From: DASQHW01 sp038238245
GTDB taxonomy: Bacteria; Actinomycetota; Acidimicrobiia; IMCC26256; PALSA-610
Length of the DNA stretch: 64,000 nt
Direction: 5' to 3'
Assembly (NCBI GenBank): GCA_038238245.1
Contig: JBBRXX010000014.1
Span: forward strand, 1-64,000
Shown here: piece after piece, positions 25,089-33,079 of the stretch
Numbering within the stretch: position 1 is the first letter of the stretch
Layout of the letters: every line of letters begins with the position of its first letter
Translations under genes and position numbers: made by a program
The notes under the pieces: generated by a model
Database searches by the model: none
What the model was told of the DNA's origin: nothing
Seen by the model: the letters and a program-made list of their open reading frames with translations, nothing else

Positions 25089-25106
25089 TACGTTCGCGAG
25101 GATCCA

Positions 25107-25128
25107 TATATCGACAGTCATCAATATA
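25107..25128. promoter_or_regulatory. Second ArsR/SmtB-type operator, in front of cadI
   Basis: TATATCGA-N6-TCAATATA, arms matching at 7 of 8 positions, ending just before the cadI ribosome site. It resembles the AT-rich imperfect dyads bound by ArsR/CadC proteins. It would still be available after the insertion. Confidence 0.5.
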
Positions 25129-25144
25129 CGGGAGAGGTCCTCCA

Positions 25145-25588
25145 ATGTCACGAGTGCAGCTCGCGTTGAACGTGCCCGACATCGACGCGGCCGTCGACTT
25201 CTACTCCAGGCTCTTCGCGACCGAACCCAACAAGCGCAAGCCCGGCTACGCCAACTTCGCCATCGCGGATCCGCCGCTCAAGCTCGTGCTGTTCGAGAAC
25301 CCTGGCGCGACCGGTCGTCTCAATCATCTGGGCGTCGAAGTGGTCTCTCCCGAAGAGGTCAGTGCGCACCAGGCCCGTCTGAACGAACGCGGAGTCACCA
25401 CCGTCGAGGAGAACGGCACGTGCTGCTTCGCGAAGCAGGACAAGGTCTGGATCGACGGCCCCGACGGCTCCTGGGAGATCTACGCCGTGCTCGCGGACAG
25501 CGAGAGTTTCGGGGCGTCATCGGCGCATGCCGACGACGCGTCACTTGGCTGCGCCACCGTTCCCGAGGCGCAAGCTCGCTGCTGCTGA
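25145..25588 (+). CDS. cadI: ArsI/CadI family glyoxalase-fold protein
   Basis: 147 residues of the vicinal oxygen chelate fold, close to mycobacterial cadmium-induced CadI: SRVQLALNVPDIDAAVDFYS, KRKPGYANFAIADPPLKLVL, LNHLGVEV, and the Cys pair in NGTCCFAKQDKVWI. His (LNHLGVEV) and Glu (WEIYAVLADSE) are the metal ligands of the fold. ArsI members cleave the C-As bond of methylarsenite; CadI sequesters cadmium. The C-terminus ends in a Cys pair (ARCC). ATG 25145 is preceded by GGAGAGG. It was divergent from arsR before the IS arrived. Confidence 0.92.
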   Translation: MSRVQLALNVPDIDAAVDFYSRLFATEPNKRKPGYANFAIADPPLKLVLFENPGATGRLNHLGVEVVSPEEVSAHQARLNERGVTTVEENGTCCFAKQDKVWIDGPDGSWEIYAVLADSESFGASSAHADDASLGCATVPEAQARCC

Positions 25589-25589
25589 C

Positions 25590-25610
25590 GCGTCAAACGC
25601 CCGTTGACGC
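25590..25610. terminator. Hairpin between convergent cadI and regX3 genes
   Basis: GCGTCAA-ACGCCCG-TTGACGC, a 7-bp stem and 7-nt loop right after the cadI stop. It could end transcription from both sides. There is no clear T-tract. Confidence 0.4.
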
Positions 25611-25652
25611 CCACAGGTGCGCCGGCGATCTCCCGGCTCCTGACCACCGCGC

Positions 25653-26366
25653 TCACGACGCGGCGGCGGCCACCCGTTCGTAGCGATAGCCGACGCCCCG
25701 CACGGTGACGATGCGGCTCGGGTTCGCGGGATCGGCCTCGATCTTCGACCGCAGCCGCTTGATGTGCACGTCGAGCGTCTTCGTATCGCCGAAATAGTTC
25801 GGGCCCCACACGCGATCGATCAGGACGTCGCGCGTCAACACGCGTCCGGCGTTCGCCATCAGCAGCTCGAGCAGCTCGAACTCCTTCAGTGGGAGGGCGA
25901 CCGGCGCACCCCGCACGTAGACCTCGTGGCGGCCCGCGTCGAGCCGGACGTCGCCGAGCTCGATCACCTCCAGGTGCTCGCCGTCCTCGTCGGCGAGCGG
26001 CACCCGGCGGAGCGCGACGCGCACGCGGGCGATGAGCTCGCGGAGACGGAACGGCTTGGTGACGTAGTCGTCGGCGCCGACCTCGAGGCCGACCACCGCG
26101 TCGATCTCCGAGGTCTTGGCCGTGACCATGATGATTGGCACGCGTGAGCGTGTGCGCAGCTCGCGGCACACGTCGATGCCCGAGATCTTGGGCAACATGA
26201 CATCGAGCAGCACGAGCGCGGGACGGGAAGCGTCGAAACGCGCCAGCGCTTCGGGACCGTCGGCCGCGGTGTCCACCAGGAAGCCTTCGCGTTGCAACGC
26301 GACCGCCAGCGCGTCGCGGTAGGACTGCTCGTCGTCGACGACCAGAATGAGCGGCGGATCCGCCAT
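25653..26366 (-). CDS. regX3: OmpR/PhoB-type response regulator, RegX3-like
   Basis: 237 residues. The receiver domain has the acidic pair Asp11/Asp12, phosphoacceptor Asp55 (LVLLDVMLPK) and Lys104 (YVTKPF). The C-terminal winged helix carries the OmpR signature (LPLKEFELLELLMANAGRV, and VHIKRLRSKIE, then TVRGVGYRYE). Next to SenX3-like kinase and PstB, it is the phosphate-starvation regulator of RegX3/PhoP type and should bind the PHO-box-like repeats at 28655 and 29463. ATG 26366 has AGAAGGGAA upstream. It lies 13 bp after the kinase gene. Confidence 0.93.
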   Translation of the reverse strand: MADPPLILVVDDEQSYRDALAVALQREGFLVDTAADGPEALARFDASRPALVLLDVMLPKISGIDVCRELRTRSRVPIIMVTAKTSEIDAVVGLEVGADDYVTKPFRLRELIARVRVALRRVPLADEDGEHLEVIELGDVRLDAGRHEVYVRGAPVALPLKEFELLELLMANAGRVLTRDVLIDRVWGPNYFGDTKTLDVHIKRLRSKIEADPANPSRIVTVRGVGYRYERVAAAAS

Positions 26367-26379
26367 CAAGGTTCCCTTC

Positions 26380-27606
26380 TCATGATGCTTCCGGGAGGGG
26401 GCGGACACCGTTGACGGCGGTCGGGAGATACAGGGTGAAGACGGAGCCTTCCCCCTCGCGTGACTGCACCGTGACCTCACCGCCGTGCGCTTGGGCCACG
26501 TGCCTGATGATCGACAGCCCGAGCCCGGTACCACCGGTCTCGCGACTCCGCGCGCGGTCCACGCGGTAGAACCGCTCGAAGATCCGTTCCAGGTCGCGCG
26601 TCGGGATGCCGATGCCGCGGTCGCGTACGGAGATCGCGATCCGCTCGGGGCTGACGCACGCGCCGATCTCCACGGGTGCTCCCGGCCCGGAGTACTTGAT
26701 CGCGTTGTCCAGCATGTTCACGACCGCGCTGCGGAGCTGGCGTGCGTCGCAGACCACCTCGACGTCGGGCGGCTCCGGAGTCACGCGCAGCGGCACCTGC
26801 GCCGCGTCCGCGGCTGCCTGCACCACGTCGACTGCGTCGGCGATCAGGAGTCGAACGGGCAGCGGCTCGCGCGTCGGGGCCTCCTGCGCCTCGATGGTGC
26901 TGAGGTCGAGCAGGTCGTCGACGATGCGCGAGAGCCGATCGGCCTCTCGCACGACACGATCGGCCAGCCGCTGCATGACCGCCACGTCATCACTCACGGC
27001 CATCGTCTCCGCGAGCAGGCCGAGCGCGCCGATCGGCGTCTTGAGCTCGTGACTCACGTTCGCGACGAAATCGCGCCTGACGCTCTCGACTCGTCTCGCT
27101 TCGGAGATGTCGCGCGTGAACGCGACCGCGCCGACCACCTCGCCGTCGCGCCGCAGCGGAAACGCGCGCAGCTGGAGCACCTGCCGGGGAGGCCCGTAGA
27201 GCTGGATCTCGCGTTCGGAGCTGTGGCCGACCAGCGACTCTTGCAAGAGCTCGGCGATCGCCTCCTCGGCGAGCACCTCACCGGTGCGCGCACCGGCGAA
27301 ACGGCGCGCGACCGAGTTGCGCAGGACCTCGCGCCCGATGCGGTCGACCACCACGATGGCGTCGGTCGACTCGTCGAGCGCCGCCAGAACCCAATGCTGC
27401 ACCGCTTCGGCGTGCGCGACACGATCTTCGGCATCACGTCGCTCGTCCGCGATCGCCTCGGTGAGCGAAGCATCGTCACCGGCCTCGGCAACACGCCGCG
27501 CATCCGCGAGCTCCCGACGGGATCTGATGAGCTCCCGCGCGACGACGATGGTCGATGCCCACCCGATCAGAGCGACGATGCCGAGGACGACGAGAAACGC
27601 CGTCAC
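26380..27606 (-). CDS. senX3: Sensor histidine kinase, SenX3/PhoR-like
   Basis: 408 residues. One N-terminal membrane helix (residues 2-22) is followed by a coiled-coil linker and a PAS domain (about 68-170, DAIVVVDRIGREVLRN). The HisKA domain has His186 in VSHELKTPIGALG. The ATPase domain has the N box (MLDNAIKYS), the G1 box (RDRGIGIP) and the G2 box (GGTGLGLSI). As in SenX3 there is little periplasmic sensor, so phosphate is probably sensed through PstB/PhoU contacts. GTG 27606 follows pstB by 28 bp. Confidence 0.92.
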   Translation of the reverse strand: MTAFLVVLGIVALIGWASTIVVARELIRSRRELADARRVAEAGDDASLTEAIADERRDAEDRVAHAEAVQHWVLAALDESTDAIVVVDRIGREVLRNSVARRFAGARTGEVLAEEAIAELLQESLVGHSSEREIQLYGPPRQVLQLRAFPLRRDGEVVGAVAFTRDISEARRVESVRRDFVANVSHELKTPIGALGLLAETMAVSDDVAVMQRLADRVVREADRLSRIVDDLLDLSTIEAQEAPTREPLPVRLLIADAVDVVQAAADAAQVPLRVTPEPPDVEVVCDARQLRSAVVNMLDNAIKYSGPGAPVEIGACVSPERIAISVRDRGIGIPTRDLERIFERFYRVDRARSRETGGTGLGLSIIRHVAQAHGGEVTVQSREGEGSVFTLYLPTAVNGVRPLPEAS

Positions 27607-27634
27607 GACCCTGGCCCGGTGCTCGGATGGTGCG

Positions 27635-28417
27635 TCATCCGAACCGGCCGGTGATGTATCCCTCCGTGCGGGGATCGGAGGGGTTGGTGAAGATCTTCTC
27701 CGTCGCGTCGTACTCCACGAGCCGTCCGACGCGGTGCTCGCGCTCGTCGACCTCGGCGGTCATGAACGCGGTCATGTCCGAGACGCGGGCGGCCTGCTGC
27801 ATGTTGTGGGTCACGATCACGATCGTGTACGCACGCTTCAGATCGGCCATCAGATCCTCGATGCGCGAGGTCGCGATCGGGTCGAGCGCCGAGCACGGTT
27901 CGTCCATCAAGATCACGTCGGGCTCGACGGCAAGGCAGCGCGCGATGCACAACCGCTGCTGTTGACCACCCGAGAGCGCGTACGCGGATTGCTTCAGCTT
28001 GCCCTTCACCTCGTCCCAGAGCGCGGCCTGCGTGAGCGCGTGCTCGACGTGGTCGTCGAGGCCCTTGCGCACGCCTTGGATGCGGGGGCCGAATGCCACG
28101 TTGTCGTACACCGACTTCGGGAACGGATTCGGCTTCTGGAACACCATGCCGATGCGACGCCGGACCTCGACCGGGTCGACCTCCGGCGCGTACAGATCCT
28201 GGCCGTGGTAGAGCAGCTCGCCGAAGACCTCCGCGCCGACCACGAGGTCGTTCATTCGATCGAACGACCGGAGCAAGGTGCTCTTGCCGCACCCCGACGG
28301 ACCGATCAACGCGGTGATGTGATGCCGGTACACGTCGAGCGAGACGCCTTCGACGGCCACCGTCCCGGAGTACGACACCCCGACGTCACGCAGCCGGAAG
28401 ACGACCTCGGTGGCCAT
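27635..28417 (-). CDS. pstB: Phosphate ABC transporter ATPase PstB
   Basis: 260 residues. Walker A GPSGCGKST, ABC signature ALSGGQQQR, Walker B VILMDEP and the switch His in VTHNMQQA are all present, together with PstB-specific GMVFQKPNPFP and ALDPIAT. It powers phosphate import with PstC/PstA. ATG 28417 (AGGGAA upstream) is preferred over ATGs at 28474 and 28516, which add non-conserved residues. It lies divergent from the rest of the pst genes and heads pstB-senX3-regX3. Confidence 0.96.
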   Translation of the reverse strand: MATEVVFRLRDVGVSYSGTVAVEGVSLDVYRHHITALIGPSGCGKSTLLRSFDRMNDLVVGAEVFGELLYHGQDLYAPEVDPVEVRRRIGMVFQKPNPFPKSVYDNVAFGPRIQGVRKGLDDHVEHALTQAALWDEVKGKLKQSAYALSGGQQQRLCIARCLAVEPDVILMDEPCSALDPIATSRIEDLMADLKRAYTIVIVTHNMQQAARVSDMTAFMTAEVDEREHRVGRLVEYDATEKIFTNPSDPRTEGYITGRFG

Positions 28418-28744
28418 CGGTTCCCTGTCGGATGCGGAGGAGACATCCCGTCGTACCGTCACCGTCGGCATCGCCATCTCGTTACCCTGTTCAGCTCCGG
28501 AGTCGGCTGTGGACACGTTTCCTCGTCACCGGACTTTCCCGCGGGGCTCACGAACGCCTCAGCATCGCGGCTGGCGGCGACTGCCGCCAAGCCCCGCGGT
28601 GGTGTCCATGGTACGAAGTGCTGCTGGCCACCCCGGATATTCGCGGTGGCCGTTGGGTGAACTGGCGGTGAACAGGCCCGAGCCGCCACCTTGGTGTGGT
28701 CAGGGTGGCGGCAAACTGCCCGCTCCGGACGAACGGAGGTGCCC
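28418..28744. promoter_or_regulatory. Divergent pstB-phoU control region
   Basis: 327 bp without a gene. It holds the PHO-box-like repeats (28655-28676). On the minus strand a GAATAT (28643-28638) could be the -10 of pstB. GGAGGT at 28735-28740 is the phoU ribosome site. No clear -10 is visible for phoU. Confidence 0.55.
28655..28676. promoter_or_regulatory. PHO box, two 11-bp direct repeats
   Basis: GGGTGAACTGG followed directly by CGGTGAACAGG; read on the minus strand each contains GTTCACC, the core of the actinobacterial PhoP/RegX3 repeat unit. Located between pstB and phoU, the repeat is placed so that its minus-strand orientation would serve the pstB promoter. Confidence 0.65.
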
Positions 28745-29440
28745 ATGGCCGAGTCCCGGAGGACGTTCGACGAGCAGCTCGGGGACGTGCGGGGGGAGGT
28801 CGTGAAGCTCGCGGCGCGAGCGTGCGAGCAGATCGGCGCCGCGACCCAGGCACTCCTGGACGCCGACCTCGGCCTGGTCGATCGCGTCGACGAGTCGCAC
28901 AACGAGATCGAGCAGCGCGTCGTGCAGATCGAGCACCAGGTGTACCAGCTGTTCGCGCTCCAGCAGCCGATGGCGTCGGACCTCCGCACGATGCTTGTGG
29001 TGCTGCGCATCCTGCACGAAATCGAGCTCAGCGCAGGCCTGATGCGGAACGTCGCCCGCCAGACCCGCCGCCTCTACCCTCGCGAGCTGGAGCCCCGGAT
29101 TCGGGGAATCATCGAGCGGATGGGCGCGCAGGCGAGCGTGCAGACGCATCTCGCAGTCGATGCGTTCGCGGACAGCGACGAGAAGATCGCGTCGGCGCTG
29201 CCGGACATGGACGACGTCATGGACGACCTCCAAAAGGAGCTCTTCCGCTCCATCTTCGCCAGCTTCTCGGGCAACGCCGCCGACGAAGCCGCGCTGCAGA
29301 CGGCGGTGCAGATCGCCTTCGTCGGCCGTGACTACGAGCGCACCGCCGACCACGCGGTGATGATCGGGCGGTGGGTCGCGTTCATGGTCACCGGCACACT
29401 CCCGGGCGAGGACGGCCGGAGCCTGCACTCGCTGCCGTGA
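28745..29440 (+). CDS. phoU: Phosphate-specific transport regulator PhoU
   Basis: 231 residues. All-helical PhoU fold with two three-helix bundles, with E/D-x-x-x-D metal motifs such as VDRVDESHNEIEQRVVQIE (residues ~43-61) and VGRDYERTADHAVMIGRWV near the end. PhoU restrains the SenX3/PhoR kinase when phosphate is plentiful. ATG 28745 follows GGAGGT by 4 nt. It leads the phoU-pstS-pstC-pstA set, divergent from pstB; in most bacteria phoU is instead the last gene after pstB. Confidence 0.94.
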   Translation: MAESRRTFDEQLGDVRGEVVKLAARACEQIGAATQALLDADLGLVDRVDESHNEIEQRVVQIEHQVYQLFALQQPMASDLRTMLVVLRILHEIELSAGLMRNVARQTRRLYPRELEPRIRGIIERMGAQASVQTHLAVDAFADSDEKIASALPDMDDVMDDLQKELFRSIFASFSGNAADEAALQTAVQIAFVGRDYERTADHAVMIGRWVAFMVTGTLPGEDGRSLHSLP

Positions 29441-29462
29441 ACAACCCGAGTGTTCGGTCGCG

Positions 29463-29484
29463 GTTCACCCCGTGTTCACTCCTC
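29463..29484 (+). promoter_or_regulatory. PHO box of pstS
   Basis: GTTCACCCCGT followed directly by GTTCACTCCTC, two 11-bp direct repeat units in plus orientation, 27 bp before a TAGTCT -10 box (29512-29517). A classic arrangement for phosphate-controlled activation. Confidence 0.72.
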
Positions 29485-29511
29485 GGCAGTCGCGCATCCA
29501 TGCGTCGTTCT

Positions 29512-29517
29512 TAGTCT
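29512..29517 (+). promoter_or_regulatory. -10 box of pstS
   Basis: TAGTCT; a transcript starting near 29524 would have a leader of about 47 nt containing AAGGGG (29558-29563). Confidence 0.5.
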
Positions 29518-29570
29518 CGACATTGATGCCGACCCGGCTCGCGCACTTCCGCCGAACAAGGGGCACCCTC

Positions 29571-30632
29571 TTGACCGCATCGTCGTCGACCCGGCGCGCG
29601 CTACGCGCCACCGCCATCTTCTGCCTCCTCGCCCTGCTCGCCGCCGCATGCGGGAGCTCGAGCAAGAGCGGCTCCTCGGACAACGCATTGAACGGCTCGG
29701 GCTCGACGTTCCAAAAGACGTTCGACGAGGCGGCCATCGCGGCGTTCCAGCAGAAGAGCCCCGGCATCACGATCAACTACGCCGGCGGCGGCTCGGGCAA
29801 GGGCAAGACCGACCTGCAGACCAAGACCGTCGACTTCGCAGGCACCGACAGCCTCATCAAGGACGAGGAGAAGGCCGGCTATCAGGGCGGCGAGGTGCTG
29901 TACTTCCCGACCGTCGCCGCGCCGATCACCGTCTCGTACAAAGTGAGTGGCCTGGACAAACTCCAGCTCTCCGCGCCGACGCTTGCGAAGATCTTCTCCG
30001 GGAGCGCGAAAAAATGGAACGACGCCGCGATCGCAGGTGATAACCCGGGCGCGAACCTGCCGTCCACCGACATCGTCATCGTCCACCGCGCCGACGCCTC
30101 GGGCACGACCAGCAACTTCACCAAGTACCTGGTGAGCGCAGCGGGAAGCGATTGGACGCTCGGCAGCGGCGACACCGTCACCTGGCCGGCCGATTCCCAG
30201 GCGGGGCAAGGAAACGCCGGCGTGGCACAGATCATCAGTCAGACCGACGGTGCGATCGGGTACGTGGACTACAGCGACGCCGTGGCCGCGAGCCTCACGT
30301 TCGCCTCGATCAAGAACTCCGCCGGCAAGTACCTGGCGCCGACGTTGGAGGGCGCGGAGGCGGCCGTCAACAGCGCGATCATCGCAGACGACCTCACCTA
30401 CAGCCCGCTCAACACGTCCGGGGCCGGCGCGTATCCGCTCACCTCGCCGACCTGGATCCTTGCGTACGCCAAACAGACCAACAAGGCGAAGGGCCAGGCG
30501 TTGAAGGATTTCCTCACGTTCGTGCTGAACGACGGCCAGGCCCTCGCCAAGGACGCCAACTACGCCCAGTTGCCGGACTCGTTGAAGCAAAAGGCGAACG
30601 CGCAGCTGAGCAAGCTCGAGATCCCGGCGTAA
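29571..30632 (+). CDS. pstS: Phosphate-binding lipoprotein PstS
   Basis: 353 residues from TTG 29571. The 27-residue signal peptide ends in the lipobox LAAAC, so the protein is lipid-anchored outside the membrane. The mature part is a PstS-type periplasmic-binding fold: GSGSTFQKTFDEAA, the phosphate-loop residues in DFAGTDSLI, RADASGTTSNFTKYL (the SGT phosphate ligands), and IGYVDYSDA. TTG 29571 is chosen over ATG 29526 because AAGGGG lies 7 nt upstream and the resulting signal peptide has normal length. It is preceded by its own PHO box. Confidence 0.94.
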   Translation: MTASSSTRRALRATAIFCLLALLAAACGSSSKSGSSDNALNGSGSTFQKTFDEAAIAAFQQKSPGITINYAGGGSGKGKTDLQTKTVDFAGTDSLIKDEEKAGYQGGEVLYFPTVAAPITVSYKVSGLDKLQLSAPTLAKIFSGSAKKWNDAAIAGDNPGANLPSTDIVIVHRADASGTTSNFTKYLVSAAGSDWTLGSGDTVTWPADSQAGQGNAGVAQIISQTDGAIGYVDYSDAVAASLTFASIKNSAGKYLAPTLEGAEAAVNSAIIADDLTYSPLNTSGAGAYPLTSPTWILAYAKQTNKAKGQALKDFLTFVLNDGQALAKDANYAQLPDSLKQKANAQLSKLEIPA

Positions 30633-30642
30633 CGTCGCCCAC

Positions 30643-31602
30643 ATGACCGGCGTCGCCGCGACCGAGCGACCCAAGCCCGGCGACATCTGGAGCGACCGCG
30701 CGTTTCGCGCGGTCGCTCTCGTCGCCGGCCTGCTCGTGCTGGTCATCCTCGCGTTGATCGCGTACACGACGACGAGCAAGGCCTGGCCGGCGTTTCGCGA
30801 TCAAGGCTTCAGCTTCGTCACGAGCGATCGCTGGAACCCGAATGTCGGACAGTTCGGGGCGCTCGCGTTCATCTTCGGCACGCTCGTGTCGTCGACGATC
30901 GCGATCGTGTTCGCCGTGCCACTCAGCCTCGGCATCGCACTGTTCATCACCGAGATCGCGTCGAGGCGCCTTCGGATGTTCGTGACCTACGTCATCGATC
31001 TCCTCGCCGCGATCCCATCGGTCGTCTACGGCTTCTGGGCGCTCGCCGTCTTCACCACTCCGGTGAAGACCCTGTACACCCACATCGCGGACACGCTCGG
31101 CACGGTCCCGCTCGCGGGCCGGCTCTTCGGAGGGCCGGCGAGCGGCGCGAGCTTCATGACCGCGGGTGTGATCCTCGCGGTGATGATCATCCCGATCATC
31201 ACCTCGCTGTCGCGCGAGGTCCTGCTGACGGTCCCGCAGGACGACAAGAACGCCGCCCTTGCCATGGGCGCGACGCGCTGGGAGATGCTCCGCGTCGCGG
31301 TGTTCCCGCGCGTGCGCAGCGGGCTCGTCGGCGCCGTGATGCTCGGACTCGGACGAGCGATGGGAGAGACCATCGCCGTTGCCTTGACGATCGGGAGCTC
31401 GGCGCAGATCACGTCACACCTCTTCCGGCCGGGCGACTCGATGGCGTCGGTGATCGCGCACAACTTCGGGGAAGCGAGTGGCCTCCACCGCGCGGGCCTC
31501 ATCGGCATGGGCGTCGTGCTGTTCGCGATCACGATCGTCGTCAACATCACGGCGCGCTTCATCACGCGGCGCACGGCGCACTCGATGGGAGCCGCGCGAT
31601 GA
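30643..31602 (+). CDS. pstC: Phosphate ABC transporter permease PstC
   Basis: 319 residues with six membrane helices and the PstC EAA-like loop (MGATRWEMLRVAVFPRVRSG, then ALGRAMGETIAVALTIG). It forms the channel with PstA. The gene starts 10 bp after pstS and overlaps pstA by 4 nt (ATGA), so the three are one transcription unit. Confidence 0.95.
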   Translation: MTGVAATERPKPGDIWSDRAFRAVALVAGLLVLVILALIAYTTTSKAWPAFRDQGFSFVTSDRWNPNVGQFGALAFIFGTLVSSTIAIVFAVPLSLGIALFITEIASRRLRMFVTYVIDLLAAIPSVVYGFWALAVFTTPVKTLYTHIADTLGTVPLAGRLFGGPASGASFMTAGVILAVMIIPIITSLSREVLLTVPQDDKNAALAMGATRWEMLRVAVFPRVRSGLVGAVMLGLGRAMGETIAVALTIGSSAQITSHLFRPGDSMASVIAHNFGEASGLHRAGLIGMGVVLFAITIVVNITARFITRRTAHSMGAAR

Positions 31603-32528
31603 GCGTCGCGTCGCCGCCCGCACCGCCCACCTCGCCCGATCCGGATCCCGCGTCCTCGATCCTGGAGCGGGCGCTCTCACCGCGCCGGCGTACCGTCAAC
31701 AACCTCGCGAACGCGTGGATGATCGGCTCGCTCCTCGTCGCACTCGTGCCGCTCGCCGTCATCGTGGTGTACGTCGCGACCAAGGGTGCGGGTGTGATCA
31801 ACGGAGGCTTCCTCACCAAGAACCTCCCGATCATCACGCAGTTCGCGGGTGGGGGGATCAAGCCGGCGATCGTCGGCACGGTCGTGATCACCGGCGTCGC
31901 CGCGCTGCTTGCCATCCCCCTCGGTGTCCTCGCCGCCATCTACCTGAACGAGTACGGAGGCAACAAGCCCGTCGCCAATGTGATCCGGTTCATGGCCGAC
32001 GTGATGACGGGAGTCCCGTCCATCGTCATGGGCCTGTTCGTCGCGACGATCTGGGTCAGCTCGGGGCTGCACCGCGGCTATTCGGGCTTCGCCGGCTCGC
32101 TCGCGCTGGGTGCGCTGATGTTGCCGATCGTGATCCGCTCGTCGGAGGAGATGCTGAAGCTCGTGCCCGACGACCTCCGCCAGGCGAGCGACGCGCTCGG
32201 CGCACGACGGTGGCGCACCATTCTCTCGGTCGCGCTCCCGGCCGCGTTGCCGGGGATCGTGAGCGGCGCCATGCTCGCGGTCGCACGTGCGGCCGGGGAG
32301 ACCGCGCCGTTGCTGTTCACGATCGGGATCACGAGATCGACGAACGCGAACCCTTTCCAAGGGACGAACACCGCGCTCTCCCAGGAGATCTGGTTCAACG
32401 CGCAGACGCCGTTTGCCGCGGCGAAGGACCGGGCGTGGGGCGCGGCGCTGACCCTGATCGCGATAGTGTTCGTCTGCACAGTGATCGCGCGGGTCGTGTC
32501 ATCGCGATTCGCGATGGCGCGACGTTGA
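31599..32528 (+). CDS. pstA: Phosphate ABC transporter permease PstA
   Basis: 309 residues. A Pro/Ser-rich cytoplasmic N-terminus is followed by six helices; the EAA loop reads ALGARRWRTILSVALPAALPG with RAAGETAPLLFTIG after it. Partner of PstC. Its stop codon lies in the first unit of a 14-bp tandem repeat, so the repeat may have been generated at the end of this gene. pstB, normally next, is instead encoded divergently 3.2 kb away. Confidence 0.95.
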   Translation: MSVASPPAPPTSPDPDPASSILERALSPRRRTVNNLANAWMIGSLLVALVPLAVIVVYVATKGAGVINGGFLTKNLPIITQFAGGGIKPAIVGTVVITGVAALLAIPLGVLAAIYLNEYGGNKPVANVIRFMADVMTGVPSIVMGLFVATIWVSSGLHRGYSGFAGSLALGALMLPIVIRSSEEMLKLVPDDLRQASDALGARRWRTILSVALPAALPGIVSGAMLAVARAAGETAPLLFTIGITRSTNANPFQGTNTALSQEIWFNAQTPFAAAKDRAWGAALTLIAIVFVCTVIARVVSSRFAMARR

Positions 32529-32593
32529 CTCCCCTGCGTTGACTCCCCTGCGTTGACTCCCCTGCGTTGACTCCCCTGCGTTGACTCCCCGGG
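32524..32593 (+). repeat. Five tandem copies of a 14-bp unit after pstA
   Basis: GTTGACTCCCCTGC repeated at 32524, 32538, 32552 and 32566, with a fifth unit at 32580 ending CCGGG. The first unit contains the pstA stop. Each carries TTGACT, identical in 5 of 6 positions to a -35 hexamer. It fills the gap between pstA and the convergent gene at 32599. Confidence 0.92.
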
Positions 32594-32598
32594 GCTGA

Positions 32599-32868
32599 CT
32601 ACTCGGGTTCGTCGCCGAGATCCCACTCGAGGATGAGGTGCTCGCGTTCGGCATCGCGCGCGACCCGTTCCCGGTTGCGACGGAACTGTGGGTCGTAGAC
32701 CGGAAGGAGCTGGAGCCTCGCCATCGCCCGCTGGCGGAATTCGTCGATCGCACGCTGATCGCCGAACACGCGATGGATCTCCCAGTGCGGCGCGACGGGC
32801 CCCGTGTACAAAATCTTCACATGACCTTGCGGCGGGATCTCTTCGAGCTCTTCGGGCTCGATCGCCAT
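32599..32868 (-). CDS. Conserved-looking hypothetical protein
   Basis: 89 residues, soluble, with an acidic N-terminus (EPEELEEIPPQGHVKILYTG), then PHWEIHRVFGDQRAIDEF and an Arg-rich helix (AMARLQLLPVYDPQFRRNRE). ATG 32868 is preceded by GAGGAG with a 6-nt spacer, so it is expressed. I do not recognise the family. It converges on the pst operon across the 14-bp repeats. Confidence 0.75.
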   Translation of the reverse strand: MAIEPEELEEIPPQGHVKILYTGPVAPHWEIHRVFGDQRAIDEFRQRAMARLQLLPVYDPQFRRNRERVARDAEREHLILEWDLGDEPE

Positions 32869-33079
32869 GACGCACTCCTCGATAGGGAACAGGAAAGGCT
32901 ACCGAAGAACCTCGATGGCGGCGTTCCGGGCGTTCCGGGGCGGCGAAAATCTCGAGGTTCGATGCAGCGTGAGCGGCTTCTCAGACGTCTGGGAGTTTGT
33001 TCAAGGAGTCCACAGGGCAGTCCCCTTGTCGAACTTCGGGAACCGCCGAGCCGTAGGATCCGTCTGAAGGGAGGTGACC

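Noticed and set aside
32499..32753. Minus-strand frame giving a repetitive peptide with GVNAGESTQGSQRR units
   Set aside because: The repetition comes only from the 14-bp DNA tandem array; there is no ribosome site and the real gene on this strand is at 32599-32868 in another frame.
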